A DNA stretch of 64,000 nucleotides from Candidatus Poribacteria bacterium (GTDB taxonomy: Bacteria > Poribacteria > WGA-4E > PCPOR2b), in contig PYIZ01000048.1 in assembly GCA_003635265.1 (NCBI GenBank), positions 186,001 through 250,000 of the forward strand. Direction: 5' to 3'. Numbering within the stretch: the first letter of the stretch is position 1; every line of letters starts with the position of its first letter. Both the position numbers and the translations under genes were made by a program. Shown here one piece after another: positions 45,922 to 55,136 of the stretch. A model generated the notes under the pieces. That model was given only the letters and a program-made list of their open reading frames with translations. It had not been told where the DNA came from and made no database searches.

Positions 45922-45979
45922 TCATTTATCTCCTTAGAAAATAAGTTTATACGCTCACTTCAAATAGGAAAACTAAGGT

Positions 45980-46813
45980 TCAATTTTTCTGGCGTTTCGG
46001 GGGAGTCGCGGAGACACCTTCCATACCGCCGCTGACCCTGAGTACCTCGCCCGTAATCCAAGATGCCTGCGGACTACATAAAAACGCAACACCTCGCGCG
46101 ATGTCAGTTGGTTCTCCCCATCGCCCCAACGGGATGGCGCCGCGGATGCGCTCGATCATCTCGTCCTCAGTGATGTTGAGGGTTTCGCAGCGTTGTGCCA
46201 TATTTCTCCTGTTAAACTCTGTGTAAACTGGGCCCGGACTCACGGCATTCACCCGCACACCATACGCTGCCAACTCCAGCGCCAATGTCTTAGTCAAGCT
46301 GATTATGCCCGCCTTTGCTACGTTATACGCTGCAACTAACGCCGCCGGATTTTGTCCATTGATCGAGGCGACATTAACGATCGAGCCGTATTCCTGACGC
46401 TCCATAATCCCGCCCGCAGCGCGACAGCAATAGAATGCCCCGGTCAAAGTAGCCTTTAACACACGATCCCACTCTTCATCACCCAACTCCACGATGGGGG
46501 TGACCTGCTGACCCACGCCGGCGTTGTTGACCAAGATATCCAACCGTCCATGTTCATTGACTACCTTTTCAAAAAACGCTGTAACCTCGGCACTGTCGGT
46601 AATATCCAAGTGAGCTGCATGTACCTTCAAGCCATCAGCTCGCAGTTTGTCGGCTTCCGTCTCAGCCTTCTCTATTTGCAGATCGGCGATGATTGTCGTT
46701 GCGCCGTCACGGGCAAGTTGCTCTACGATGCCGAGACCTAGCCCTTGTGCCGCACCAGTTACCACTGCAATTGAGCCATCAAGATTTTGTAAAGCAATTC
46801 CATCATTGTTCAT
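45980..46813 (-). CDS. Short-chain dehydrogenase/reductase
   Basis: 277 residues from ATG 46813, chosen because GAGG is 7 bases upstream and too close to the ATG at 46819. TGAAQGLGLGI is the cofactor motif, NNAG and VASINGQ follow, and YNVAK is the catalytic YxxxK. IIADLQIEKAE after strand two indicates NAD use. The sequence resembles glucose/gluconate dehydrogenase-like SDRs. Upstream of the class III aminotransferase on the same strand. Confidence 0.92.
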   Translation of the reverse strand: MNNDGIALQNLDGSIAVVTGAAQGLGLGIVEQLARDGATTIIADLQIEKAETEADKLRADGLKVHAAHLDITDSAEVTAFFEKVVNEHGRLDILVNNAGVGQQVTPIVELGDEEWDRVLKATLTGAFYCCRAAGGIMERQEYGSIVNVASINGQNPAALVAAYNVAKAGIISLTKTLALELAAYGVRVNAVSPGPVYTEFNRRNMAQRCETLNITEDEMIERIRGAIPLGRWGEPTDIARGVAFLCSPQASWITGEVLRVSGGMEGVSATPPKRQKN

Positions 46814-46899
46814 AAACATACCTCACTCTCCGAAATTCTTCCGAAATACAGAGAGAATAGTCTCTTTCCTGTCGGATTCGTCTTTCCTACTTCTTAAAA

Positions 46900-47082
46900 T
46901 ATGGTAGATTCTTAAAATAAATGGACACTTTCGCCCCCCGGTAGGTGCGATTGCAAACCGCACCGCATAGGTGCCGTGGTGGGCTGAAACGGCTTGTCCC
47001 GATTCTCGGGATCCCGATAAATCGGGATTGGAAACAGCGCCTACCAATTTGGAGTGTCTCATTAATTCTAAAATCTGCTATA
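46900..47082. mobile_element. MITE-like element, copy 2 (183 bases)
   Basis: Left end TATGGTAGATTCTTAAAATA and right end finishing CTAAAATCTGCTATA are imperfect inverted repeats of about 30 bases and match those of copy 1 at 42705-42869. Inside are GCCCCCCGGTAGGT, a CCGATAAATCGG palindrome and ACCAATTTGGAGTGTCTCAT. It is 18 bases longer than copy 1, with the difference in the central part. Confidence 0.6.
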
Positions 47083-47187
47083 TATCTTGCAGATCCCCAA
47101 TTCCCCTTACATTTTCCATTGTCAGATTTGGCACCTTTTGCTACAATGGATCGATAGCATAAATAACCAAAAAAAGGAGGAAATCCA

Positions 47188-47481
47188 ATGGCTACTTACA
47201 TCGCGTTGGGACGTTATACGCAACAGGGTATACAGAATATCAGAGAAGGACCTGCACGCACTAAAGCTGCTCAAAAAAACGCTCAAGCACTGGGCGCGGA
47301 ATTTAAAGCGTTTTATATCGTGATGGGGCAGTACGACTTCGTCACGATCATCGACGCACCAGACGATGAAACCGCAGCCAAGTTCGCGCTTACTACCGCT
47401 TCGGAGGGTAACGTCCGCATCGAAACACTTCGCGCCTTCACGGAGGATGAATATGGGGAAATTGTTGCTTCTCTCCCCTGA
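47188..47481 (+). CDS. GYD domain protein
   Basis: 97 residues. MATYIALGRYTQQGIQNIRE, AEFKAFYIVMGQYDFVTIID and the GYD-like G-QYD turn are typical of this small alpha-beta ferredoxin-like domain, sometimes found in or beside sensor and transport proteins. Its molecular role is not established. AAAGGAGG lies 8 bases before the ATG, a strong site. It is transcribed alone after MITE copy 2. Confidence 0.88.
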   Translation: MATYIALGRYTQQGIQNIREGPARTKAAQKNAQALGAEFKAFYIVMGQYDFVTIIDAPDDETAAKFALTTASEGNVRIETLRAFTEDEYGEIVASLP

Positions 47482-47549
47482 ACCCTTCTTTGGTGCATAA
47501 CCCATATCATAAAAAAATGTCCTAAATACAATTGTAACGCATTTCTGCA

Positions 47550-48200
47550 CTAGCTAGTCAATGCTCCGATGTCCTCAACAGCATGAACCAAGTAGGTTGG
47601 GTTCGCACGCTGTAATTCTAAGAGTGAGCCATATCCATAAGTCACCGCAATCGAGTCAATCGCATTACCTTGAGCACCAATGATATCATGTTCCCGATCG
47701 CCTATCATTACGACACCGTTTTCTGTCGATTTGTCTAATGTTGATAATGCGTGGGCAATAATCTCGGTCTTTGAAGTCCTAGTCCCGTCAAGGTGGCTGC
47801 CAACCACAGCAGTAAAGTGTTGATGGAGATTAAAGGCATTTAAGATCTGATTAGCAAAAACGGTGGGCTTTGATGTTGCAACAATCAGTTCCTTCCCCTT
47901 GCTTTTCAGACCTGCCAATAGATCAGGGATTCCGGGATAAACCGCATTTTCATACATTCCAGATGTAGAAAAATATTCACGGTAGAAATCAACAGCGTCT
48001 TGCGCTTGGGTCAATTCAAAGCCGTAATGTTTCTGAAATGACTCAGACAGTGGCGGTCCAATAAAGGATTCGAGATTATCTAGATTGTCTTCCCGAATGT
48101 TAAATTTCGATAGGGCATATTGAACGGACTTGGTTATGCCAATTTTTGAATCGGTGAGGGTTCCGTCTAGATCAAACAGAGCCACGTCGTATCCAGTCAT
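47550..48200 (-). CDS. HAD-superfamily phosphatase, phosphoglycolate phosphatase-like
   Basis: 216 residues from ATG 48200. Motif I is FDLDGTLTDS with both Asp, motif II Thr/Ser is VATSKPTVFANQIL, and motif III is GDREHDIIGAQGNA. The cap domain between motifs I and II matches the PGP/beta-phosphoglucomutase subtype. It dephosphorylates phosphoglycolate or a similar small phosphate. It lies 42 bases downstream of the TPP enzyme on the same strand. Confidence 0.92.
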   Translation of the reverse strand: MTGYDVALFDLDGTLTDSKIGITKSVQYALSKFNIREDNLDNLESFIGPPLSESFQKHYGFELTQAQDAVDFYREYFSTSGMYENAVYPGIPDLLAGLKSKGKELIVATSKPTVFANQILNAFNLHQHFTAVVGSHLDGTRTSKTEIIAHALSTLDKSTENGVVMIGDREHDIIGAQGNAIDSIAVTYGYGSLLELQRANPTYLVHAVEDIGALTS

Positions 48201-48242
48201 TTTCCGCGTCCTACCCCTCAAGAATGAATTCTACTGAGCCTG

Positions 48243-49979
48243 CTAGGCTGCGCGTGCTTGGACTGCTACCGCGTCGGCGAGATGGAATGGCACTGCGGCA
48301 CGTCCGCCTTCGGGCAGTCCGCGTGGTAGGTGCACGTTTAGAACAAACGGTCGTCCTTCTCCCTCGACGACATCTAGCCCGTGACTAATCGCTTGGGCAA
48401 GGCGCGCCTCATCTTGTACGTGCATACCATCTACCCCAAATCCCTCTGCAATTTTCACTGGATCAATGCCATCCAAAACCACGCCAGCATACTCACCGGT
48501 CTGCTTCATGAAACCTCCTGCTGCGCCAAAGGAGCGCGCAACAACCCCGTAGGATTCGTTATTAGGGATGATATAAAGCACTGGAATGCGATGACGCGCG
48601 GCTGTCCAGAAACCGGAGTCCGAGTAGTATACCGAACCATCTCCTACCAAGCCCACGACAGGTTTGTCAGGTGCCGCGAGTTTCACGCCGATCGCACCCC
48701 CTACGCCGTAACCTTCTGAACCGCCCGCAGGCTGGAGGTAGACATTATTCCCGTCAGGTTGAATTCCGCCAATGCACTGCATCAGGGCAAATTGCTCCAT
48801 CAAGACTAATCCACCGCCGATCCGCGCCAGTTCTTTGTCGAGCGTATCGGCTAACACCCATGGACGCACCTTAGCGGCTTGTGGCTCAACACTCTGCATC
48901 GCCTCCCTGCGTTTCGCTTGTTGAGTTGCCGCCTGTTCGAGTGCCCATGTACGTCGATCACTAAATCGGTCAGTGTCTCCTTCCGTTACATCTAGACATT
49001 CTTCTAACCGCTCAAGTGTTCGACGTTCATCTGCCAATACTGCCATTCCTAGCCCTTCAAGGTTCTTGAAATTTTCAACGTCGGGCCCGATCGCAATGAT
49101 GCCCTCCGCATTTGAAAATTGGTCAAACCCTCCCATATTGCGTATGCCGGCACAAATAACGTAGTCCGGTTCGAGCGCATTTATATCTTCGCAATGGAGT
49201 TTGTGATTCGGTGGTACGCTACGCATCCACTGATTACCACCAGTGGTAATGGGAATCCCCAAACGCTCGGCAAGGGCTTTCAACTGCGATTCTGCGCCGC
49301 TCTTCCAGATTCCATCCCCGATATGCAGAATAGGACGTTTAGCTTGAGTCAGTATCCGGGCTATCTCTTCGACATCGCTATCCGCCGGATAACCGGCGCG
49401 GAGTTCAGGCAAGCCGCCCTCAATGATGTTTCCCTCCACCTCCTCAGGACCGAGTGTGCCTTCGTAGAAAGCCACATGTACCGCTCCAACCGGCGGCGTT
49501 TTAGCTACCAAAAGCGCGCGATACATCGCATGTGCGATCCCGTCCGGCTTAATCACCGCCCAACTCGCCTTGACAAAAGGCGCTGAAATTGATGTGGGAC
49601 CCACGTTGTGGCTCAGGTGATGTCCCCAACCGGCTCGATCTGTTCCACTTCCCGAATCTGCTGCGTAAGTAATGACCACAACGGGCAATCTGGCGTTCCA
49701 GATGTTAGCCATCTGTCCGAGGGATTGCGCTAACCCAGCACCGAGATGGACGACCATGACCGCTGGATCATTTTGGACCTGTGTATACCCGCCAGCCATG
49801 CCAGCGACAGCGCCTTCGTGGAGCGCGAGAATGTTATGGACATCTGGATGTTCGTGAAGTGCATCAAAGAATCGTGCTTCGTGGGAGCCTGAGTTGTTAA
49901 ACACATATTTGACCCCCGATGCGGCGAGTTGCTCAACAATGATTTGAGATGGATTCGCTTTTATTGGTCTCGTATTCAT
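48243..49979 (-). CDS. Thiamine diphosphate-dependent enzyme (acetolactate synthase/benzoylformate decarboxylase-like)
   Basis: 578 residues with the three-domain POX layout. The catalytic Glu is in ILALHEGAVAGMAGGY near residue 55, the TPP/Mg motif GDGSVYYSDSGFWTAARHRIP ends with NN in YIIPNN, and the middle domain is an FAD-less nucleotide-binding fold. NNSGSHEARFFDAL near the start is typical of decarboxylases such as benzoylformate decarboxylase. The exact acid is unknown. AAAGG lies 9-10 bases before the ATG. A HAD phosphatase is directly downstream. Confidence 0.9.
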   Translation of the reverse strand: MNTRPIKANPSQIIVEQLAASGVKYVFNNSGSHEARFFDALHEHPDVHNILALHEGAVAGMAGGYTQVQNDPAVMVVHLGAGLAQSLGQMANIWNARLPVVVITYAADSGSGTDRAGWGHHLSHNVGPTSISAPFVKASWAVIKPDGIAHAMYRALLVAKTPPVGAVHVAFYEGTLGPEEVEGNIIEGGLPELRAGYPADSDVEEIARILTQAKRPILHIGDGIWKSGAESQLKALAERLGIPITTGGNQWMRSVPPNHKLHCEDINALEPDYVICAGIRNMGGFDQFSNAEGIIAIGPDVENFKNLEGLGMAVLADERRTLERLEECLDVTEGDTDRFSDRRTWALEQAATQQAKRREAMQSVEPQAAKVRPWVLADTLDKELARIGGGLVLMEQFALMQCIGGIQPDGNNVYLQPAGGSEGYGVGGAIGVKLAAPDKPVVGLVGDGSVYYSDSGFWTAARHRIPVLYIIPNNESYGVVARSFGAAGGFMKQTGEYAGVVLDGIDPVKIAEGFGVDGMHVQDEARLAQAISHGLDVVEGEGRPFVLNVHLPRGLPEGGRAAVPFHLADAVAVQARAA

Positions 49980-50094
49980 AAACCATAACCTTTCTTCCTT
50001 ATGGAGGTTGAGCGCGATCTGGTTTAACCTGTTTTATCCTGATCTCAAAGAAAAATCTATGGATAGAATTTGGCAATTCCGTCCCGTAATAATG

Positions 50095-51030
50095 TCAATC
50101 TTCTTCTGACGGATATAATTCTTTCAGACGGCGTATGTATTCCCTATCCCTTTTTTCAACTGCCTCATCGAACCTATTCGGATCGACAAACCACGGCTTT
50201 CCTTCCGCCATACGCTCGCTGATTTTCTCAGCGGCTTCGTCACGCGGTTCGGATCCTCTGCGCCGCCTAGTTCGTATGTCTGCGGGCCATTTCCAGATAC
50301 CCGCTAAATCGTAGTGGAGAAACGGACCTTCGTGAGGCATACGGAAACCGAAGGTAGCTTGGATGCCGAGTTCGATCTCTTCAGCCGTTGCCACCCCCTC
50401 TGCCCACAATCGACTTGCCTCGCGCCCCATTGCGCCCTGTATCCGGTTCAGCAGATAGCCCGGCAACTCTTTAAGCACCCGAATTGGGATCTTCTTGACC
50501 TTTTTCAGCAGGTCATAGGTGATATTGTATGTTTCATCACTTGTGCCCGGTCCCTTAGCTACCTCAACGCCGGGCACAATGTGCGGCGGCGCAAAGTAGT
50601 GTGTTAAACCAATCTTGTCCTGCCGCTTGACACCTGCACCAATATCGCTCATCACAAATCCAGAGGTGTTGCTGACAATGATGGTATGCGGTGGACATAG
50701 CTGATCCAGTGTCTTAAACAGAACCTGCTTGTCTTTTAATCGTTCGACAATTACTTCAGTGATGAAATCACTCTGCGTTGCGACTTCCTCCAAATCGGTG
50801 GTGGTTGTGATCCGGCTGATCGTATCATCGGCTTGGGCTTGGGTTATCAGCTCCTCCTCAACAAAGAGATCCATAGCAGACTTGATGTTTCTCATAGACT
50901 GTTGTAGCAGTGCGTCACTGAGATCCCTGATAATGGTGGGATATCCGCCCAGCGCAAAGTTTATGGCGATGCCGAACCCCATTGTCCCGCCCCCAACAAC
51001 TCCTACCTTTTTAATGTCCGCTAACTCCAT
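50095..51030 (-). CDS. 3-hydroxyacyl-CoA dehydrogenase-family protein
   Basis: 311 residues from ATG 51030, with GGGAGG 5 bases upstream. The Rossmann motif is VGVVGGGTMGFGIA, and IVSNTSGF with GLTHYFAPPHIVPGVEVAKG holds the conserved His and Asn region. The C-terminal helical domain (LPGYLLNRIQGAMGREASRL) is typical. Related proteins include 3-hydroxybutyryl-CoA and L-gulonate dehydrogenases. It lies 55 bases downstream of a HpcH/HpaI aldolase on the same strand. Confidence 0.9.
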   Translation of the reverse strand: MELADIKKVGVVGGGTMGFGIAINFALGGYPTIIRDLSDALLQQSMRNIKSAMDLFVEEELITQAQADDTISRITTTTDLEEVATQSDFITEVIVERLKDKQVLFKTLDQLCPPHTIIVSNTSGFVMSDIGAGVKRQDKIGLTHYFAPPHIVPGVEVAKGPGTSDETYNITYDLLKKVKKIPIRVLKELPGYLLNRIQGAMGREASRLWAEGVATAEEIELGIQATFGFRMPHEGPFLHYDLAGIWKWPADIRTRRRRGSEPRDEAAEKISERMAEGKPWFVDPNRFDEAVEKRDREYIRRLKELYPSEED

Positions 51031-51085
51031 ATTCACCTCCCGTATTTGCTAGCAGTTGTGATAGTCTCCATCATTGGACGAACCA

Positions 51086-51883
51086 TTAGAGAGGGTCTAC
51101 AATTTTCCGAAGCCCTTCACCAAGCTGAACTAAGGTGCTCTGGTATATAAATCGATCCCAGCCCATACAGAAGTGGCGGACACCCAAATCAATATAACGT
51201 TTTGCTTCTTCAGGCGCACTAATTTCGATCCGTGGGGCAACATCATATTCTATTGACTTCTTGATGACAAGTTCTTCAAACGGTTGTATCTCTGGGGTGT
51301 TCATGAGGTTTGGTGCACCTCTGGAGAAACCAAAATCTGCGGGACCCCATTGGGTCATGTCAACCCCTTTTTCTTTTGCGACAGTTAGGACCTCGTCGAT
51401 ATTATCAACCGCTATGTTTTTCTCAATCATAATCAGAAACACAATCGAATTCAGGTCTTCAATATAGCCGTCTGCACTATAGCCACCTAATGCTGAACGA
51501 CGTATCTTGACTCCCATGTGTCCACCGACATCCGGGAGGTCCGGTCTTATCGCTTGATGGCATCGCTCAATATCCTCTACAGTGCGTACATCCGTAAAAA
51601 GGACCGCCTTAAAACCTGCGCCGATCGAAGCTTGCGCCCAAAAACTTTCACTTTTCTGGTCTAGCTTTGTCATCAGCGGTAGGTTACCACACTGGCCCGA
51701 ACGCGCCATGTGGTAGAGTAGCTGCATATCAAAAGTACTATACTCGGCACAGAATTCGCCGTAGTCAAACAGACCTGTATCTCCAATGATTTCTGGAAGA
51801 TCTGGATCGCTGGAGAGATAGTGCGTGCCGATGGTGGGTTTCCCTTGATTGAGTTTCTCACGAAACGTATTCGCCATTACCAT
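51086..51883 (-). CDS. HpcH/HpaI-family aldolase (copy 1)
   Basis: 265 residues from ATG 51883, supported by GGAGGAGG 10 bases upstream; this ribosome site lies against a dispersed CCCGATAAATCGGG element. The fold is a metal-dependent TIM barrel that splits or forms 2-keto acid aldols. IGTHYLSSDPDLPEIIGD, LIMIEKNIAVDNIDEVL (metal Glu) and WGPADFGFSRG are the family segments. Its sequence is diverged from copy 2 at 52004, so they probably differ in substrate. Confidence 0.88.
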   Translation of the reverse strand: MVMANTFREKLNQGKPTIGTHYLSSDPDLPEIIGDTGLFDYGEFCAEYSTFDMQLLYHMARSGQCGNLPLMTKLDQKSESFWAQASIGAGFKAVLFTDVRTVEDIERCHQAIRPDLPDVGGHMGVKIRRSALGGYSADGYIEDLNSIVFLIMIEKNIAVDNIDEVLTVAKEKGVDMTQWGPADFGFSRGAPNLMNTPEIQPFEELVIKKSIEYDVAPRIEISAPEEAKRYIDLGVRHFCMGWDRFIYQSTLVQLGEGLRKIVDPL

Positions 51884-52003
51884 GTAACCAATTCCTCCTC
51901 CCCGATAAATCGGGATTTTCAACTTGTGATTCTGCTGACAACTTTATCCTTGCGAAGGTGTCAAACCCTCGCAAGGAGGAGATTCTAGATGGGCTAGTGG
52001 TGC

Positions 52004-52711
52004 CTAAAGGAACATCGTGATGCCCATATCGATGTATCTATCGCGATCGTTTGGTGCAATACCCCGGAGGCAGACCGCAACGCCAGTGCCCTGCAGCTGC
52101 TCTGCCACATGCTGCGCGCAGTCATCAAGGGTTTTGAGCGAGTGGTGTGGGTAGCTTTCTAAGCTGAAGCTCAAATCTGCTGGTCCAAAGGAAAGGCAGT
52201 CAACCCCCGGCTTCGCCAATTTTCTCGCATTGGTGACCGCATCAACCGATTCTATCTGCATCCAGAGAACACCGTTTTCGTCCCACCATTGTGCATACTC
52301 AAGGCGTCCGCTATGTTCCGGTCCAACCTTCCGAGAGGGACCGCCCCAACTGCGCTTGCCAGTTTGTGGATAGTAAAAGAAATTAATGGCTTCATCAACC
52401 GTTGACTCAAGCTCTACCTGCGGCACCTCAATGCCTGTCGGTCCCAAATCTAGGTAGTTGCCGATAAGGTAAGCATTGCGGGTGTGCTTAATCCTGAATT
52501 GAACGGGCATATCAAATTCGTCTGCAACCTCGCAAAAGGTTTTCAGCCGTTCTTCGTTAAATGCGGAGTGCTGACTGTCGGTATTGATGAAATCGAAGTC
52601 TGCCCCATCAAGGATCGCTCTGAGGTCATCTGGATCCGATGCAACAGGGGCTCCCCGCCCAATAAGCACTTCTCCATCGCGTATACGTTGTTTCAAACTT
52701 TTTTCTGCCAT
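52004..52711 (-). CDS. HpcH/HpaI-family aldolase (copy 2)
   Basis: 235 residues from ATG 52711, with AAGGA 9 bases upstream; the longer frame from 52786 is unlikely. VLIGRGAPVASDPDDLRAIL, FDFINTDSQHSAFN, YLDLGPTGIEVPQVE, VLWMQIESVDAV (metal Glu) and FGPADLSFSLE show the barrel in order. It should act on a keto-acid such as a 2-keto-3-deoxy sugar acid or hydroxymethyl compound. It heads a minus-strand run with aldolase copy 1 and the hydroxyacyl-CoA-type dehydrogenase. Confidence 0.9.
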   Translation of the reverse strand: MAEKSLKQRIRDGEVLIGRGAPVASDPDDLRAILDGADFDFINTDSQHSAFNEERLKTFCEVADEFDMPVQFRIKHTRNAYLIGNYLDLGPTGIEVPQVELESTVDEAINFFYYPQTGKRSWGGPSRKVGPEHSGRLEYAQWWDENGVLWMQIESVDAVTNARKLAKPGVDCLSFGPADLSFSLESYPHHSLKTLDDCAQHVAEQLQGTGVAVCLRGIAPNDRDRYIDMGITMFL

Positions 52712-53178
52712 CTGATACTTCCTTTCTAACTTGATTGTATTCGATGAGAACTTCCAATCTAATCTGCACAATGTTGTGATACTCATAACATTGAAAAGTT
52801 TTCATGAGCCATTGTACCTGTTTTTCACTTTCCGATCAACAAAAATCAGAGATTCGCATGACAATGATATCTCTGGTATGGACGACGACGCGAAACTGCG
52901 CTCCGATCGGTTACTATATGCAACCGGGCTAATGTAGAGCCTGAAAGATTTCGCCAAGCATTGTCTCGGGCGGTTAATTTCCCATTGCTCCAGCAGATTT
53001 TTAGCGATTTTTTTGCCCGAAAATTCTTTTGAAGTGATATAATAAAAAGATCCCAGTTCTTGACGTACGGTTAGATAGGCTTTCATAGAGTGCCTACTGG
53101 TGCTCCCGCACTTTTCTCACATACCATTAATGGAATTGCCATATTTTTAACGATGATGTAATACATCAGGAGGAGAAC
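52712..53178. other. Divergent intergenic region, no gene supported
   Basis: 467 bases between the aldolase and a PhyH gene. A 94-codon minus-strand frame (52802-53086) begins MKAYLTVRQELG but has only a weak TAGG before it and no recognised domain. Promoters for both neighbours are expected here. Confidence 0.4.
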
Positions 53179-54024
53179 ATGTCAACAGAGGAAAAACTAC
53201 ACCAGTTGAAAATGAATGGCTATTGTGTCCTTGAGGGAATCATCCCAGATGACAAAATCGATGAAATCCGAGAGAGTGTGGTGGCAGCGCAAGCGGCGCA
53301 CCACGAAAAGGCGGAAGCGGAACTCGCAAAGATAAGGGCGCGGGGACACCGCGTGGGTGTTCAGGGAGTTGCGAATCTGAGAGGGGTCATCAACGAAACC
53401 CAGACCTTCGCCCCGTACTTGGTGGATGAGCAGATTATGGCACTCACCGATGCCCTGTTCGGACCGTATGTGCGGATTTCCTGCACAGATTGTGTGATAA
53501 ACTATCCGGGAAATGAACGAGGCTACTGGCATTCGGATTGGCCCTACAATCAAACCAATGCAACACACATCCCCGCTCCGTATCCGGACACAATCATGCA
53601 CCTCTCAACCATTTGGATGCTAACTCCATTTGGTTCCGAAACGGGTGGCACCTACATCATCCCCGGAAGCCATAGAACCGACGACAATCCTTCCGCAGCA
53701 GGGATCTCAGGAATCGATCGCGATGCCCCATATCCAACAGAAACGCAGGCTTCGGGTCCTGCAGGTAGCGTGCTACTCTACGACAGCCGGCTCTGGCATG
53801 CGGTGCCACCGAATCGTAGCGACACACCGCGTGTTGCAATCATTGTTCGCTACGCACCGTGGTGGCTTAATCTAAATCCTACACAGGCTGGAAATCCGGA
53901 ACATACCCGAATGGTGATTGAGACAGACGGGAAAAATTACGATTCTCCCCTAATACGATCAGATGTCTACGAGTCACTGCCCGATAATGTGAAACCGTTA
54001 TACCGGCATTGGGTAGAAACATAG
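53179..54024 (+). CDS. PhyH-family dioxygenase (copy 6)
   Basis: 281 residues. H118-x-D120 occurs in YWHSDWPYNQ, H207 in LWHAVPPNRS and the cosubstrate Arg is near R218. ETGGTYIIPGSHRTDDNP is the family loop. A helical insert AHHEKAEAELAKIRARGHRVG before the core is not seen in the other copies. AGGAGGAG precedes the ATG. A CCCCTTT/AAAGGGG hairpin lies 36 bases after its stop. Confidence 0.91.
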   Translation: MSTEEKLHQLKMNGYCVLEGIIPDDKIDEIRESVVAAQAAHHEKAEAELAKIRARGHRVGVQGVANLRGVINETQTFAPYLVDEQIMALTDALFGPYVRISCTDCVINYPGNERGYWHSDWPYNQTNATHIPAPYPDTIMHLSTIWMLTPFGSETGGTYIIPGSHRTDDNPSAAGISGIDRDAPYPTETQASGPAGSVLLYDSRLWHAVPPNRSDTPRVAIIVRYAPWWLNLNPTQAGNPEHTRMVIETDGKNYDSPLIRSDVYESLPDNVKPLYRHWVET

Positions 54025-54060
54025 ACTATCCAAGCCCAACATCATTACTAAACCGGGTTG

Positions 54061-54083
54061 CCCCTTTAATTAGAAAGGGGTTT
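54061..54083 (+). terminator. Hairpin after PhyH copy 6, likely terminator
   Basis: CCCCTTT at 54061-54067 pairs with AAAGGGG at 54074-54080 over a six-base loop and is followed by TTT. It lies between the PhyH stop and the PD40 gene. A degraded version (GCCTCTTTAGTTGAAAACGGG) stands in the same relative place before the second PD40 gene at about 55228. Confidence 0.55.
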
Positions 54084-54152
54084 CCTACACAAGATGACCG
54101 CCATCAACTCCAAAGGATAAAAAACGATTTGAAAACAGAGGAGGCATAGCAA

Positions 54153-55136
54153 ATGCACCGGGGATGCAATCACGCACATTTGATTTTAGCAAACGTTGTC
54201 GTCTTGGGACTGATGCCGCTGATGGTAAGCATTAACGCACGGGCACAGATTGCTTTCTCATCTGATAGAGATGGGGACAGGGAAATCTACGTGATGGACG
54301 CTGATGGGAAGAAACTCCGGAAACTTACTAACAATCGCTTTGCTGACAGTTATCCCTCATGGTCTCCCGACGGCAAACGCATTGCCTTCTCGTCTGATAG
54401 GGCTGGTAGCTTTGGCGACAGGAACTGGGAAATCTATGTGATGGACGCCAATGGGGGTAATCCGCGAAACCTAACCAACAATCCTGCGAAGGATTGGATG
54501 CCCTCATGGTCGCCAGACGGTAAACACATTGTTTTTGCGTCCGGTCGAGATCATAAGAACTGGGAAATCTATGTGATGGACGTCAATGGGAAGAATCCGC
54601 AAAGACTCACCAATAATCTCTGGTTTGACGTGGATCCTTCATGGTCTCCTGACGGTAAACGCATTGTCTTCTCGTCTTATAGGGATAGGGATAAGGACTA
54701 TGAAATCTACGTGATGGACGTCAATGGGAAAAATCAGCGAAATCTCACCAACAATCCCGCGTTTGACTGGATGCCCTCATGGTCACCGGACGGTGAACGG
54801 ATTGCCTTTGTGTCTCATAGAGATGAGAACTGGGAAATCTATGTGATGGACGCCGATGGGGGTAATCCGCGAAGACTCACCAAAAATCCCGCGCATGACT
54901 ATTCGCCTTCGTGGTCACCGGGCAGTGAACGCATCGTCTTCTCGTCTGATAGGGATGGGAACCTTGAAAACTTTGAAATCTACGTGATGAACACCGATGG
55001 CGCGCGGCATACGCTAAACCTAAGCAAAAATCGTCGTAACGACACCGCTCCCGCGTGGTATAGTCCTGCTTTTGCAGTTGCCCCCGCAGGCAAAAAACTT
55101 ACGATGTGGGGATGGCTTAAACAGGTTGACCGATAA
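54153..55136 (+). CDS. Secreted PD40/TolB-like six-bladed propeller, tandem copy A
   Basis: 327 residues. An N-terminal signal (LILANVVVLGLMPLMVSINARAQ region, cleaved after about residue 31) precedes six blades of the pattern IAFSSDRDGxxEIYVMDADGxNPRxLTNNP-xxxPSWSPDGKR. Such propellers are found in TolB and other periplasmic proteins and bind partners. The C-terminal tail reads FAVAPAGKKLTMWGWLKQ. GAGGAGG lies about 9 bases before the ATG. A related gene follows 187 bases downstream, and the upstream flanks of the two are also alike, so the whole unit was duplicated. Confidence 0.85.
   Translation: MHRGCNHAHLILANVVVLGLMPLMVSINARAQIAFSSDRDGDREIYVMDADGKKLRKLTNNRFADSYPSWSPDGKRIAFSSDRAGSFGDRNWEIYVMDANGGNPRNLTNNPAKDWMPSWSPDGKHIVFASGRDHKNWEIYVMDVNGKNPQRLTNNLWFDVDPSWSPDGKRIVFSSYRDRDKDYEIYVMDVNGKNQRNLTNNPAFDWMPSWSPDGERIAFVSHRDENWEIYVMDADGGNPRRLTKNPAHDYSPSWSPGSERIVFSSDRDGNLENFEIYVMNTDGARHTLNLSKNRRNDTAPAWYSPAFAVAPAGKKLTMWGWLKQVDR

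Noticed and set aside
52802..53086. 94-codon minus-strand frame beginning MKAYLTVRQELG
   Set aside because: Only a weak ribosome site, no recognised domain and low-complexity second half. It might be a gene remnant but cannot be supported.
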